Positions 39,049 to 47,710 of a stretch of 64,000 nucleotides of DNA are shown piece by piece. The stretch spans positions 1,116,001-1,180,000 of the forward strand of contig CBDICN010000002.1 of the NCBI GenBank assembly GCA_965277355.1, in the 5' to 3' direction. Positions within the stretch are counted from its first letter, which is position 1. Every line of letters starts with the position of its first letter. Position numbers and translations under genes: made by a program. The notes below the pieces were generated by a model. That model worked only from the letters and a program-made list of their open reading frames with translations. It made no database searches and was not told where the DNA came from. This DNA is from RH-AL1 sp965277355. GTDB taxonomy: Bacteria > Pseudomonadota > Alphaproteobacteria > Rhizobiales > Beijerinckiaceae.

Positions 39049-39516
39049 TCAGGCCGCCTTGCTGGTCTCGACGGCGCGGGGTCCAGCCTTGCCGATCGGG
39101 ATCTGACGGGGCTTCTGAGCCTCTGGAATCTCGCGGACGAGGTCGACGTGAAGCAGCCCATTGACGAGGCTGGCGCCGGCGACGATCACGTGATCGGCGA
39201 GCTGGAAGCGGCGCTCGAAAGCGCGGGCGGCAATGCCCTGATGCAGGACCTCTCGCTTGATGCCTGGCTCGACCGGCACATTCTCCTTCGAGCCGCGGAT
39301 CGTCAACGTGTTCTCGCGCGATTCGATGGATAGTTCGCTCTCGGCAAAGCCCGCAACAGCCACGCTGATGCGGTAGTCGAGCTCACCGGTGCGCTCAATA
39401 TTGTAGGGCGGGTAGCCCGGCACGCTGTCGGCACCGGACGCCTGATCGAGCATGGTGAAAAGGCGGTCGAATCCAACCGTGGAGCGATAGAGCGGAGACA
39501 GATCGTAGGTACGCAT
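39049..39516 (-). CDS. Small heat-shock protein, Hsp20/IbpA family
   Basis: A 155-aa alpha-crystallin-type holdase chaperone that keeps unfolding proteins soluble. The start MRTYDLSPLYRSTVGFDRLF is characteristic of the rhizobial class A Hsp20/IbpA group. The alpha-crystallin core runs from YNIERTGELDYRISVAVAGF to a GIAARAFERRFQLADHV strand pair and ends ASLVNGLLHVDLVREIP. The C-terminal I-P-I (RQIPIGK) is the oligomerisation motif. ATG 39516 is chosen over ATG 39522 because AGGAGG lies 8 bp from the former and only 2 bp from the latter. Likely controlled by a ROSE-type RNA thermometer. Confidence 0.95.
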   Translation of the reverse strand: MRTYDLSPLYRSTVGFDRLFTMLDQASGADSVPGYPPYNIERTGELDYRISVAVAGFAESELSIESRENTLTIRGSKENVPVEPGIKREVLHQGIAARAFERRFQLADHVIVAGASLVNGLLHVDLVREIPEAQKPRQIPIGKAGPRAVETSKAA

Positions 39517-39600
39517 GGACATATCCTCCTGAAGAGCGACATGGGGATTGGACAGAACCGCCCTAAGGCCGGCCAGTCCAGCTTTTCTGCGCGTCGTTGC
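39517..39600 (-). promoter_or_regulatory. Candidate ROSE-type RNA thermometer in the hsp20 leader
   Basis: The 5' leader ends GTCGCTCTTCAGGAGGATATG-TCC before the ATG. The segment TCGCTCTTC can pair with AGGAGGA, hiding the Shine-Dalgarno in a weak hairpin: C-G, U-A, C-G and U-G pairs below a tiny loop, with a G facing a G beside it, as in the ROSE element's conserved final stem-loop. Upstream GC-rich segments (for example GGCCGGCC near 39570) could form the other stems. ROSE elements melt at heat-shock temperature to allow translation. Confidence 0.6.
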
Positions 39601-39790
39601 GACCGCGCAGAACTGAGGTGGGTGCCGAAAAAAGGCTTCGCAAGAGCCCGGCGAAATCCGGCTGAAAAATATCCGTCGTCTGCTGACACCTTGCCGTTAG
39701 CCTAACGCCGCGTTGAACCTTGCATCGAGCGCGTACCTTGGGCGACAAGCTCTCATCTTCTTTCCCGCCTTTTCCAGGACGACGGCCACG

Positions 39791-40786
39791 ATGCAGTTGT
39801 TCGAGACCGCCGGCAATCCGACGCCGCCGCGCGCCACCGTTGCCGCTATCACGACAAGCGACGGGGTGCGGCTGCGCACGGCGCGCTGGTCGTCGGACGC
39901 GTCGCGCGGTAGCGTCGCCATCGCGGTCGGGCGCAGCGAATTCATCGAGCAGTATTTCGAGATCGTCCGCGGGCTCCTGGCGCGCCGGTTCGATGTCGTG
40001 GTGTTCGACTGGCGCGGCCAGGGACAGTCCGACCGCGAAATCGCCCACGGCAGGCGGGGCTACGTCTCGAGCTTCGCTGGCTACCGGCGTGACCTCGAGG
40101 CGCTCGAGGCCTACGTGCTGCGACCGTCCGCGCCGAAGCCCTGGTACGCGCTCGGCCACTCGATGGGCGCCTCGATCCTAATCGACCAGGCCCACGACGG
40201 CGCCTCCCCCTTCGAGCGACTCGTCCTCTCGGCGCCGATGATCGATATCCCGCTGCGCCACAAACGCGCCATCCGGCGTTGCGTCCGCGTGGCGGATCTG
40301 CTCGGCTTCGGCACCAGGCTCATCCCCGGTGGTCGCGAGGACCCGATCTTCATTAAAAGCTACGAGGGCAACATCCTGACGACGGACCTGCGCCAGTACC
40401 AGCGGATCGCGACAGCGATCCGGGTACTGCCGGCGCTTACCGTCGGCGCGCCGACGATCCGTTGGCTACGCTGCGCCTTCGACATGATGCAGCGCTTCGA
40501 AAAGCCCGGCTACGCGCCCTCGACCCTGGTCCCGATCCTGATCATCGCGGCCGGCGCGGACCGCATCGTCGACACTGCGGCGACGGAGCGTTTCGCGATT
40601 CGTTGCAAGGCGGGGCACTGCATCACGATCCCCAACGCCCGCCACCAAATCATCATGGAGAGCGACGCGATCACCGACCAGGTTTGGGCGGCGATCGATG
40701 CCTTCATCCCGCCCTACGAAGCCACGCGACCCGAGCCGTCGCTCACGTTTCGCCTGCCCTTCCCGGAAAAGGTCGGGCTGTTCTGA
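39791..40786 (+). CDS. Alpha/beta hydrolase (PldB / monoacylglycerol-lipase-like serine hydrolase)
   Basis: A 331-aa lipase/lysophospholipase-like enzyme. The nucleophile elbow is GHSMGAS near residue 123, the acid is in AAGADRIVD, and the His in NARHQIIMES completes the triad. The oxyanion strand reads AVGRSEFIEQYFEIVRGLLARRF, typical of the PldB-like branch, followed by VFDWRGQGQSDR. No signal peptide. ATG 39791 has AGGAC about 10 bp upstream; the longer frame from 39713 is unlikely. Probably acts on lysophospholipids or monoacylglycerols. Confidence 0.85.
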   Translation: MQLFETAGNPTPPRATVAAITTSDGVRLRTARWSSDASRGSVAIAVGRSEFIEQYFEIVRGLLARRFDVVVFDWRGQGQSDREIAHGRRGYVSSFAGYRRDLEALEAYVLRPSAPKPWYALGHSMGASILIDQAHDGASPFERLVLSAPMIDIPLRHKRAIRRCVRVADLLGFGTRLIPGGREDPIFIKSYEGNILTTDLRQYQRIATAIRVLPALTVGAPTIRWLRCAFDMMQRFEKPGYAPSTLVPILIIAAGADRIVDTAATERFAIRCKAGHCITIPNARHQIIMESDAITDQVWAAIDAFIPPYEATRPEPSLTFRLPFPEKVGLF

Positions 40787-40805
40787 AGCCGACCCTCGGC
40801 TTCAG
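40783..40805. terminator. Hairpin between convergent hydrolase and L,D-transpeptidase genes
   Basis: CTGAAGCCGA, CCC loop, TCGGCTTCAG (40783-40805): a 10-bp perfect stem whose first arm contains the TGA stop (40784-40786) of the hydrolase. It lies between two convergent genes and probably ends both transcripts, although no T-run follows on the plus strand. Confidence 0.6.
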
Positions 40806-40822
40806 GCGAGGGCGTCCGCGGT

Positions 40823-41614
40823 TCAGAGCACCACGACCTTCGTGCCGACCGGGACGCGCTGGTAAAGGTCGATCACGTCAGAGTTCATCATCCGGATGCA
40901 GCCCGACGACACCGCCTTGCCGATCGTGTCCGGCTCGTTGGTGCCGTGAATGCGGAACAGCGTGTCGCGGCTGCCCTTGAACAAATAGAGAGCACGCGCG
41001 CCCAGCGGATTTTCGATCCCGCCCTCCATGCGGTCGGGGAGATCGGGACGACGCTTGACCATCTCGGACGGCGGAATCCAGGCCGGCCATTCGGCCTTGC
41101 GCTCGACCTTCGCGACGCCCTTCCAGGCGAAGCCTTCGCGGCCGACGCCGATGCCATACCGCAGCGCGTTGCCGTTCCTCTCGGTAAGGTACAGATGGCG
41201 CGAGGCCGTATCGATCACGATCGTTCCGGGCGGCTGATTGGTGCTGTTGGGCACCTCGACCATGGTGCGGCGCTCGTCGGCGCGAAGGTCGTAGTCGCTC
41301 GGCGCCAAGGCTGTCGCTCGGCCGCCATCGTAGGGATCGACGTAGTAGGGCGCCGACGGGTAAGCGTAGCGCGGGCGGTTGACCGGATAATTCAGGGCGT
41401 CGCGACCCCGATCGTAGCGGAAAGGCTGGTAAGCCGAGGCCCCGCCGTTGCCAGGATCGGCGTAGAACCCCGGGCTGGAACTATCCCCGCCGCCGTAAGC
41501 GTAGCCGTAGCTGTCGTAGCCATAAGGGGCATTCTGCGCGAAGGCGGCGCCACACGTTGCGATACCCGCCATGATCATCGCCGAGGCGGCGGTTGCAACG
41601 AACCTGCGAGACAT
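40823..41614 (-). CDS. L,D-transpeptidase (YkuD/ErfK family), paralogue 1
   Basis: A 263-aa periplasmic enzyme that forms 3-3 peptidoglycan cross-links or attaches proteins to peptidoglycan. Signal peptide at ~1-26 (ASAMIMAGIATCGAAFAQ), then a Tyr/Gly/Pro-rich linker to ~115. The YkuD domain runs from GTIVIDTASRHLYLTE to the end, with the catalytic motif RIHGTNEPDTIGKAVSSGCIRMMN (His...Ser-Gly-Cys). ATG 41614 is chosen over an upstream TTG (GGTGGG 6 bp upstream). The paralogue at 41783 lies directly upstream on the same strand, separated by a terminator hairpin. Confidence 0.92.
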   Translation of the reverse strand: MSRRFVATAASAMIMAGIATCGAAFAQNAPYGYDSYGYAYGGGDSSSPGFYADPGNGGASAYQPFRYDRGRDALNYPVNRPRYAYPSAPYYVDPYDGGRATALAPSDYDLRADERRTMVEVPNSTNQPPGTIVIDTASRHLYLTERNGNALRYGIGVGREGFAWKGVAKVERKAEWPAWIPPSEMVKRRPDLPDRMEGGIENPLGARALYLFKGSRDTLFRIHGTNEPDTIGKAVSSGCIRMMNSDVIDLYQRVPVGTKVVVL

Positions 41615-41676
41615 GACCAACCCACCATGAAGGGACAGCAGCGTCGTTGCTCATCATAGAGGCTAAAACGAGAAAC

Positions 41677-41704
41677 GACGGCGCAGGAGCGATCCTGCGC
41701 CGTC
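41677..41704 (-). terminator. Terminator hairpin between two L,D-transpeptidase genes
   Basis: GACGGCGCAGGA, GCGA loop, TCCTGCGCCGTC (41677-41704): a 12-bp perfect stem. On the minus strand it is followed by GTTTCTCGTTTTAG, fairly T-rich. It lies 79 bp after the stop of the gene at 41783-42406 and separates that transcript from the next transpeptidase gene. Confidence 0.72.
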
Positions 41705-41782
41705 ATTCGTCTCGTCTGTGACTTGAAAGACGCTATGGTTTGCCGCGAAGCAGCACCCCAACTCGCCGGCCGGCCTGGAGGC

Positions 41783-42406
41783 TCAGAGCACCACGACCTT
41801 GGCGCCGGTCCTGACGCGGCTGTACAGATCGATTACGTCGGCGTTGAGCAACCGGATGCAGCCCGAGGACACGGCCTGCCCGATGGTGTCGGGCTCGTTG
41901 GTTCCGTGGATACGAAAGCCGGTGTCGCCCTTGCCGTTGTAGAGGTACATGGCACGCGCGCCGAGCGGATTGTCAATGCCGCCCTTCATGAAGTGCGGGA
42001 TGTCGGGCCGGCGCTTCAGCATGTCCGCGGGAGGCGTCCAAGACGGCCATTCCGCGCGCCGGGCCACGTAGGCGGTGCCGGACCATGCGAAGCCTTCGCG
42101 GCCGACCCCGATGTCGTAGCGAACCGCCATGCCGTTATCGAGCGAGAGGTAGAGCCAACGATTCTTGGTATCGACGGTGATCGTGCCGGGCCTCTCTTCC
42201 GTCGGATCGGGCATGACCGCGCGGGTACTGCTGGCAACCTGCGCGTTGACGTCGCCAGGGATATTGGCCCGCTGGACGTTGCCCTGTGGCGCGGGCGTGA
42301 GCAGCCAACCGAGATCGAAGCCGCCGGCGGCATAGGCGCTGCCGGCAAACGACAAAGAGAGTACGGTGGCGGCCAACCCGCCCTTGAGAAAGTTGATCCC
42401 CATCAT
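41783..42406 (-). CDS. L,D-transpeptidase (YkuD/ErfK family), paralogue 2
   Basis: A 207-aa secreted enzyme, the shortest of the local YkuD paralogues. Signal peptide at ~1-26 (KGGLAATVLSLSFAGSAYAA), little linker, then the YkuD domain from GTITVDTKNRWLYLS. The active site RIHGTNEPDTIGQAVSSGCIRLLN is intact, and the substrate-lid segment EWPSWTPPADMLKRRPDIP is nearly identical to that of the downstream gene, which indicates tandem duplication. GAGG lies about 8 bp before ATG 42406. Its extra ATG one codon later is an alternative start. Confidence 0.92.
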   Translation of the reverse strand: MMGINFLKGGLAATVLSLSFAGSAYAAGGFDLGWLLTPAPQGNVQRANIPGDVNAQVASSTRAVMPDPTEERPGTITVDTKNRWLYLSLDNGMAVRYDIGVGREGFAWSGTAYVARRAEWPSWTPPADMLKRRPDIPHFMKGGIDNPLGARAMYLYNGKGDTGFRIHGTNEPDTIGQAVSSGCIRLLNADVIDLYSRVRTGAKVVVL

Positions 42407-42547
42407 AACCCGGTCCTCGCTACGCGGCCACCCTCATGACCTGCCGGTGGTACAATGCGGGGCGGAGCTTCTTCGTTCCTCAACGACGCCACAAAATCGC
42501 CACCATTCCAGGCGCGCGCGGTCGCAGTGGGCGCGTCAGACGACGAT

Positions 42548-43978
42548 CTACTTCGGCATGCTGTCGGTGGGCCAGTGCAGATCATCAGCGCGTCCCGCGG
42601 GAACCGCCTGCGCCTGACCTTTTACCAGCGTGGTCTCGACCAGCGGGTCCTTGCCGGGAAGCGGGCGGAGGGCTTTGGCAACCGCGAGTTGGCCTTTAGA
42701 GGCTGCCGGCATCTCGTTGAGGTTCTTGATCGGGCCGGCATCGGGCTTCACCGCCGCCACGGCCGGCTCGCCCGGCTTGCCGGCGGGAGCCGCCGCGACA
42801 TCGGGCTGGTCTTGCGTCGGCAATTCCGCCGGCGGCGTCTTGCCGTCGAGCGCGCGGCGAATGTGAGTCTCGACGAAATGCGCGAGCTTGCGGGCGCCGG
42901 CCCGCGTGAAATAGATACCGTCCGTGGAGCGCAAGCGGACGGTTTGGCCGTTGATATCGGGGCCGAAGGCGCTGAAGTCGCCGTTGTCGTCGCTGAAGGC
43001 TTCCCAGGTGTCGACGTAGACCGCGCCGGTCTGGGCCGCGGTCGTGCGGTAGATCTCGTTCAAGGCCGCCATGTCATCGGCGAAATCGTCGTTCTTGGTG
43101 ATCGGCACGCCGACCCAGACGAGCGGTACGCCTTTCTTGCGGAAGGCCTCGTCGATCGCCAGCACCCGCTTGCGGTAGGCGGCCGTCCAGGCGTCGGTCC
43201 CGAAACCAAGCGTCGTGCCGTCCTCGTGGATCGGCTGCCGGTCGTTGGAGCCGATCATCATGACGGCGACGTCGACCCTCTCGGGCTTCTTGTCGGACGC
43301 TCCCTCGTCCTGGGCGCCTGCCGCGGCTGGCGGCTTGTCCGCCTTCCCGGCCTGGTCGGCCCTGCCGGGCTGATCCGGCTCGCCTGGCTTGGCCGCCGGC
43401 TCCTTCGCGCCCGACCTAACCGACGCGACGCGCAAATCCTCGATCGCCTTCGGCCAATCGTAGACGTCGCTCGAAACGAGCCCCGTCGCCCCGCGAGCTT
43501 TGTGAACCACCGCCACGTCCTGGCGATCGCTCAAGGCGTCGTCGAGGCCGGTCGCCAGCAACTGCCCCAGGCTGTCGCCGTAGACGTAGACGAAAATGGA
43601 GGCGTTCTTCGGCGGCGGGCGCTCGGCCTGCTCGCGCGGCGCAGGCGGTTCCACCGCGCGATGGCGCACGATATGGCGCGGCGGGCTGGGCTGCGCATTG
43701 TAGGATGGCGGCAGCGTGGGCCGGCGGTAGACCTCGCGGGGCGGCGACGCACGATAAGGCCGCTCGTGCCCCGGGAAGGCCGGCTGCTGTGGCTGCTGTG
43801 TGGGCTGACGCACCGGCGGAGGGCCGCCGAAAAGATTCCCGAACCAGCCGAAGCCCTGCGCGGAAACGTTCGTCGCGCCGCTGCCCGCAAGCAGCGCGGC
43901 CAGACCCATGACCGCCACTGTTCTCGAGACGAGAGCGGCAGAAGCTCGGGATGTCAGAAGACGCGCGGGCTTGGCCAT
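42548..43978 (-). CDS. SGNH/GDSL-type hydrolase (DUF459 family)
   Basis: A 476-aa exported protein. Signal peptide at ~8-42 (SRTVAVMGLAALLAGSGATNVSAQ), then a Pro-rich linker (PPVRQPTQQPQQPAF...) to ~115. Block I of the SGNH fold is VYVYGDSLGQLLATGL, block III is MMIGSNDRQPI. In block V, where Asp-x-x-His is expected, the sequence is DGIYFTRAGARKL, so the usual His seems to be Tyr. A 45-residue Pro/Ala/Lys insert splits the fold, and a Pro-rich tail follows. DUF459 proteins are thought to act on cell-envelope glycans, with unproven function. The ATG at 43978 is chosen by signal-peptide position; its GAGG abuts the ATG, so the start is uncertain. Confidence 0.78.
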   Translation of the reverse strand: MAKPARLLTSRASAALVSRTVAVMGLAALLAGSGATNVSAQGFGWFGNLFGGPPPVRQPTQQPQQPAFPGHERPYRASPPREVYRRPTLPPSYNAQPSPPRHIVRHRAVEPPAPREQAERPPPKNASIFVYVYGDSLGQLLATGLDDALSDRQDVAVVHKARGATGLVSSDVYDWPKAIEDLRVASVRSGAKEPAAKPGEPDQPGRADQAGKADKPPAAAGAQDEGASDKKPERVDVAVMMIGSNDRQPIHEDGTTLGFGTDAWTAAYRKRVLAIDEAFRKKGVPLVWVGVPITKNDDFADDMAALNEIYRTTAAQTGAVYVDTWEAFSDDNGDFSAFGPDINGQTVRLRSTDGIYFTRAGARKLAHFVETHIRRALDGKTPPAELPTQDQPDVAAAPAGKPGEPAVAAVKPDAGPIKNLNEMPAASKGQLAVAKALRPLPGKDPLVETTLVKGQAQAVPAGRADDLHWPTDSMPK

Positions 43979-44105
43979 CCTCGATCTATAACGCGGCTCG
44001 AGCGGATGACCAACCTCGGCCTTGTAATTCAAGTCGTTACTCTCCAAGGGGCGTTGCGCCTTTGACACAGCGTTGTCACATGGTGCGGCGCTGGCGGAGA
44101 CAAGA

Positions 44106-45023
44106 ATGAAATCCAACGAAAGCAACCATGGGGTCTACGGATTGCCGCCTCGAAGCCTGGTCGAGGTGTCCCCGACGGCGCGGCAATTGTCCCCGTTGAT
44201 CCCCGGTTCGGATGCGCTCGAAACGCTCGAGATCGCGTCCGCCGGGGGCATGGCGATGCTGGCGCCGCCCGGCACGATCGAGCGGCGTTACGCGCTTGCT
44301 GGCATGCTGCGGGCGCTCGCCGCGGGTCAGCCGTTCACCGTTCTGGCGCCGAAGGACATGGGCGGGTCGCGGCTCGGCGGGGAACTCGCGCGGTTCGGCT
44401 GCGCCTTCGAGGAGAGCGCAAAACGCCATCATCGCATCTGCGCCGGCCGCCGGCCGGAAGCGCCGGAGGCCATCGAGGAGGCGCTCGCCGAGGGCGCGCC
44501 GAGGATCGTTTCGGAACTCGGTCTTTGGTCGCAGCCCGGCATCTTCAGTTGGAACCGGATCGATTCCGGCACGGCCCTGCTGCTCAGGGTTCTGCCGCGA
44601 CTGGCCGGACGCGGCGCTGACCTCGGCTGCGGCATCGGCATCCTCGGACACGGCGTGCTGGCCTCCGACAAGGTCACCCGACTCGACCTTGTCGACATCG
44701 ATCGCCGCGCCGTCGAGGCGACGCGGCGCAACCTCGCCGATGCGAGGGTCGTCGTACACTGGGCCGACGTCGCGCAGGGGACGGGGTTGGCCGCGCTCGA
44801 CTTCGTCGTGATGAATCCGCCCTTTCACGACGGCGGCGCGGAGGACAGGAGCCTCGGTCAGGTGTTCATCGCCCGCGCGGCGGTGGCGCTGCGCCGCGGC
44901 GGCCACCTCTGGCTGACCGCCAACCGTCACCTGCCCTACGAAGCGGTGCTGAAGCCGCTTTTCAAGCACACGACCCAGGTCGCCGAGGCCGACGGCTACA
45001 AGGTCATCGAGGCGCTGAAGTGA
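44106..45023 (+). CDS. rsmC: 16S rRNA m2G1207 methyltransferase-like (RsmC family)
   Basis: A 305-aa SAM-dependent methyltransferase. Like RsmC it has two related halves: an N-terminal degenerate one (residues ~40-140) and a C-terminal catalytic one. The SAM motif is GADLGCGIGILGHGVL near residue 178, with acidic LVDIDRRAVEATRRNL, and the target-base motif is VVMNPPFHDGG (NPPF). ATG 44106 follows GGAGA by about 7 bp. It overlaps the RsuA gene by 4 bp (GTGA), so the two rRNA-modifying enzymes are co-translated. An NPPF methyltransferase acting on G2445/1835 is the alternative. Confidence 0.82.
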   Translation: MKSNESNHGVYGLPPRSLVEVSPTARQLSPLIPGSDALETLEIASAGGMAMLAPPGTIERRYALAGMLRALAAGQPFTVLAPKDMGGSRLGGELARFGCAFEESAKRHHRICAGRRPEAPEAIEEALAEGAPRIVSELGLWSQPGIFSWNRIDSGTALLLRVLPRLAGRGADLGCGIGILGHGVLASDKVTRLDLVDIDRRAVEATRRNLADARVVVHWADVAQGTGLAALDFVVMNPPFHDGGAEDRSLGQVFIARAAVALRRGGHLWLTANRHLPYEAVLKPLFKHTTQVAEADGYKVIEALK

Positions 45024-45745
45024 GGGACGCCGCACGCGTCGACAAGCTCTTGGCGGGCCTCGGCTACGGCTCGCGCCGCGAAGCGCAGACGATGGCGGCC
45101 GTCGGCCGGATCCGGCTCGACAGGGAGACGCTTCAGAAGGGCGACCGCAAGGTCACGCCGAAGGAAGCGGCCCGCCTCGAGATCGACGGCGTGCCGATCG
45201 ATCCGCTGCCCGGCCTCGTCCTGCTGCTCAACAAGCCGGTCGGCACGACATGCTCGCACAACGAAGCCGGCGCGCTTGTCTACGACCTGCTGCCCGAACG
45301 CTGGCGACGGCGCGATCCGCCGCTGTCGTCTGTCGGCCGCCTCGACAAGGACACCTCGGGCCTGTTGCTGATCACCGACGACGGTGCCCTGCTCCACAAG
45401 ATCATCGCGCCCCGGACACGGCTAAAGAAGCGCTATCGCGCCCGGCTCGCCCGTCCGCTGCGCGGCGACGAACAATCCCTGTTCGCCGCCGGCACGCTGA
45501 TGCTCGCCGATGAGATCAAGCCGCTGCTGCCGGCATGGCTGGAACAGCTCGGCGGACGCGAGGCGCTGGTGACGATCGAGGAAGGGCGATACCATCAGGT
45601 GCGCCGCATGTTCGCCGCGGTCGGAAACCATGTCGAGGCGCTGCACCGCGACCGGATCGGGGAACTCGCGCTCCCGGACGATCTCGAACCTGGCGCTTGG
45701 CGCTTGCTTGACGAGGCGACGGTCGCCTCGATCCTGACAAGCTGA
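45020..45745 (+). CDS. rsuA: 16S rRNA pseudouridine synthase (RsuA/RluB family)
   Basis: A 241-aa enzyme that isomerises uridine in rRNA; the length and family fit RsuA (U516 of 16S). The N-terminal S4 RNA-binding domain is RVDKLLAGLGYGSRREAQTM, and the catalytic motif is SSVGRLDKDTSGLLLITDDG with the essential Asp. EGRYHQVRRMFAAVGNHVEALHR is the conserved C-terminal block. The start is GTG 45020, overlapping the rsmC stop. The S4 domain is slightly short at its start, as in some alphaproteobacterial members. Confidence 0.9.
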   Translation: MRDAARVDKLLAGLGYGSRREAQTMAAVGRIRLDRETLQKGDRKVTPKEAARLEIDGVPIDPLPGLVLLLNKPVGTTCSHNEAGALVYDLLPERWRRRDPPLSSVGRLDKDTSGLLLITDDGALLHKIIAPRTRLKKRYRARLARPLRGDEQSLFAAGTLMLADEIKPLLPAWLEQLGGREALVTIEEGRYHQVRRMFAAVGNHVEALHRDRIGELALPDDLEPGAWRLLDEATVASILTS

Positions 45746-45783
45746 TCGGCGAGGTCGCGCCACCACCGGAAGGGACCAGGCGC

Positions 45784-46758
45784 ATGGCGTTTCTGATCGT
45801 GGTCGGCGCCATCGTGCTCGTCGCGGGGGCGATGGCGCTGTTTACAGCCCTCGTCGCGACTCTGGTCGAGAGCGCGGTTCCGCCGATCGGCCAAGAAATG
45901 GTGATCGACGGCGCCAGGATCCGCTACATCGATGTTGGCAGCGGTCCTACGATCGTCCTCGTCCATGGGCTTGCCGGGACGCTGCGTCATTTCACCTACG
46001 CTCTGGTCGATCGCTTGCAGGCGGATCATCGTGTGATCGCCTTCGATCGGCCCGGCTGCGGCTATTCCATCATGGCGCCCGGTTCCGGCGCCGGCCCGCG
46101 AGCTCAGGCCGCGGTGGTTGCCGCCTTCATGGAAGCGCTCGGGCTCGAACGGCCGCTCGTCTTGGGCCATTCGCTCGGCGGCTCGCTTGCCCTCGCGCTC
46201 GCCCTCCACCATCCCGGCAGCGTCGGCGGGCTCGCGCTCGTGGCGCCGCTGAGCCATCCGCCGGAGGACGCGCCGCCGCCGTTTCGTCAACTGGTGATCT
46301 TCTCTTCGTCGCGGCGCTGGCTCGCGGCTTGGTTGTGGGCTGTGCCGGCAACACTGGTCTCGGGCACCGCCGCCGTCAGCTACGTGTTCGCGCCCGATCC
46401 CGTGCCGAAGGATTTCGGCGCACGCGGCGGCGGGTTCCTGACCTTGCTGCCGCGGAATTTTCGGGGTGCGTCCGCCGAAATGGTGGCGACACGCGACGAC
46501 TTGCCGGCCATGGTAAAGGCCTATCCGACTCTGACCCTGCCGGTCGGCATCCTCTACGGCACACAAGACCAAGTGCTCGACTACAGGCTGCAGGGCGAAA
46601 GTTTGGCCGCGGCGGTCCCTGGGGCGGTCCTCGAGCTGATCGAAGGCGGCCATATGCAGCCCATCGTCAATCCCGACAGGACCGCCGCCTTCGTCAGGGC
46701 GAACGCAAAAAGTTCGGTCGCTAGCAAGAATGTCGGTCGAGAGGAAGCGTGCTCTTGA
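45784..46758 (+). CDS. Alpha/beta hydrolase with N-terminal membrane anchor
   Basis: A 324-aa serine hydrolase. Residues 1-32 form a transmembrane anchor (LIVVGAIVLVAGAMALFTALVATL). The fold starts IRYIDVGSGPTIVLVHGLAGT (oxyanion HG), the nucleophile is GHSLGG near residue 124, the acid is in ILYGTQDQVLD, and the His in EGGHMQPIV. The family includes esterases, epoxide hydrolases and dehalogenases; substrate not predictable. GGAAGGGA lies 13 bp or more upstream of ATG 45784. Co-directional with rsuA, 38 bp downstream of it. Confidence 0.85.
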   Translation: MAFLIVVGAIVLVAGAMALFTALVATLVESAVPPIGQEMVIDGARIRYIDVGSGPTIVLVHGLAGTLRHFTYALVDRLQADHRVIAFDRPGCGYSIMAPGSGAGPRAQAAVVAAFMEALGLERPLVLGHSLGGSLALALALHHPGSVGGLALVAPLSHPPEDAPPPFRQLVIFSSSRRWLAAWLWAVPATLVSGTAAVSYVFAPDPVPKDFGARGGGFLTLLPRNFRGASAEMVATRDDLPAMVKAYPTLTLPVGILYGTQDQVLDYRLQGESLAAAVPGAVLELIEGGHMQPIVNPDRTAAFVRANAKSSVASKNVGREEACS

Positions 46759-46787
46759 AGCGCCGCCACCTTGTTGAAGCGTCCGCT

Positions 46788-47303
46788 TTAGTGGACCTCG
46801 GCTTCGATCTCGCCAAGGTGGCGCTCGACGATGCGATGCGTCTCCGCCGCGAAGGTCTTGAGGTCCGGGTTGGTGCCGCCCCTCGCCTCCTTGGCAAAGG
46901 CGGCGCCATCGGCCTCATGGATTTTCTTCATGTCCACCAAATAGGCCCTGTCGAACGCTTCGCCCTTGAGCGCGCTGATCTTATCGAGCCGAGCTTGGAA
47001 CTCATCGTCGAGCTTGCCCGGGAACGGGAGGCCCGCGCCAGTGACGATCCCCTTCAGCTTGTCGCCGACGAGTTCGTGGTCGTGGGCCTCTGTGTTGCCC
47101 TGGTCCCTTATGTCCTGCGTGGCACCCTGCTTCTCGGCGACCTTGCCGAGCTCGACCTCGTACATTCCGCCCTGCGAGACCTTGGCGACGAAAGCCTTAT
47201 CGGCGTCGGACATGGTGCCGGCGGCCACGGCCAAGGTAGCCTCCGCGATAGCCAGCACCAATACGCCGCTCGCGACAAGGGCTGTCATTCGACTAATCAT
47301 CAT
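46788..47303 (-). CDS. DUF4142 family periplasmic protein
   Basis: A 171-aa secreted helical protein. Signal peptide at ~1-28 (ALVASGVLVLAIAEATLAVAAG). The mature part is the DUF4142 four-helix domain: SDADKAFVAKVSQGGMYEVELGKVAEKQGATQDIRDQG (E-L-G-x-x-A pattern), the middle helix, then FDRAYLVDMKKIHEADGAAFAKEA. The fold is ferritin-like. Function unknown. The first of two start codons, ATG 47303, is used; the second (47300) is equally possible. Confidence 0.88.
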   Translation of the reverse strand: MMISRMTALVASGVLVLAIAEATLAVAAGTMSDADKAFVAKVSQGGMYEVELGKVAEKQGATQDIRDQGNTEAHDHELVGDKLKGIVTGAGLPFPGKLDDEFQARLDKISALKGEAFDRAYLVDMKKIHEADGAAFAKEARGGTNPDLKTFAAETHRIVERHLGEIEAEVH

Positions 47304-47367
47304 AGATCTCCGGACGCGTCCCTCCGGGACCGCGCCGCGCCAACGCCTCGATTTCGGTGCGGCTGCA

Positions 47368-47658
47368 TCACAAAGCGGTGTTCCGGTCGCTTTGATCTTC
47401 GACCGGGTCCTCGGCCTGATCCCGGAAGTACGGTTCGACCCTGCCTTTCAGCTTGATTGTCATGGGATCGCCAGTGCGCGTCTTGGCAGTACCGGCGGCG
47501 AGCCGCACCCATCCTTCGCTCACACAATATTCCTCGACGTTGGTCTTCTCCTTGCCATCGAAGCGAATGCCGACGCCGCGCTCGAGAACGGCCTCGTCGT
47601 AAAACGGACTCTTCGGGCTCGCGGCGAGGCGATCGGGAGGGGTATCGGTCATGGGCAT
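47368..47658 (-). CDS. DUF3297 family protein
   Basis: A 96-aa cytosolic protein. The conserved core is FYDEAVLERGVGIRFDGKEKTNVEEYCVSEGWV, then IKLKGRVEPYF, which defines DUF3297, a small family common in proteobacteria and without known activity. It is sometimes labelled a glutathione peroxidase, but no peroxidase motif is visible. Two in-frame ATGs (47658 and 47652) are possible starts. Downstream is the DUF4142 gene on the same strand, 64 bp away. Confidence 0.85.
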   Translation of the reverse strand: MPMTDTPPDRLAASPKSPFYDEAVLERGVGIRFDGKEKTNVEEYCVSEGWVRLAAGTAKTRTGDPMTIKLKGRVEPYFRDQAEDPVEDQSDRNTAL

Positions 47659-47710
47659 CGCTTCCGTCTTCCGTGTCGCGCGCTCGTATAGGACCTGCGC
47701 GCACGGGAGG

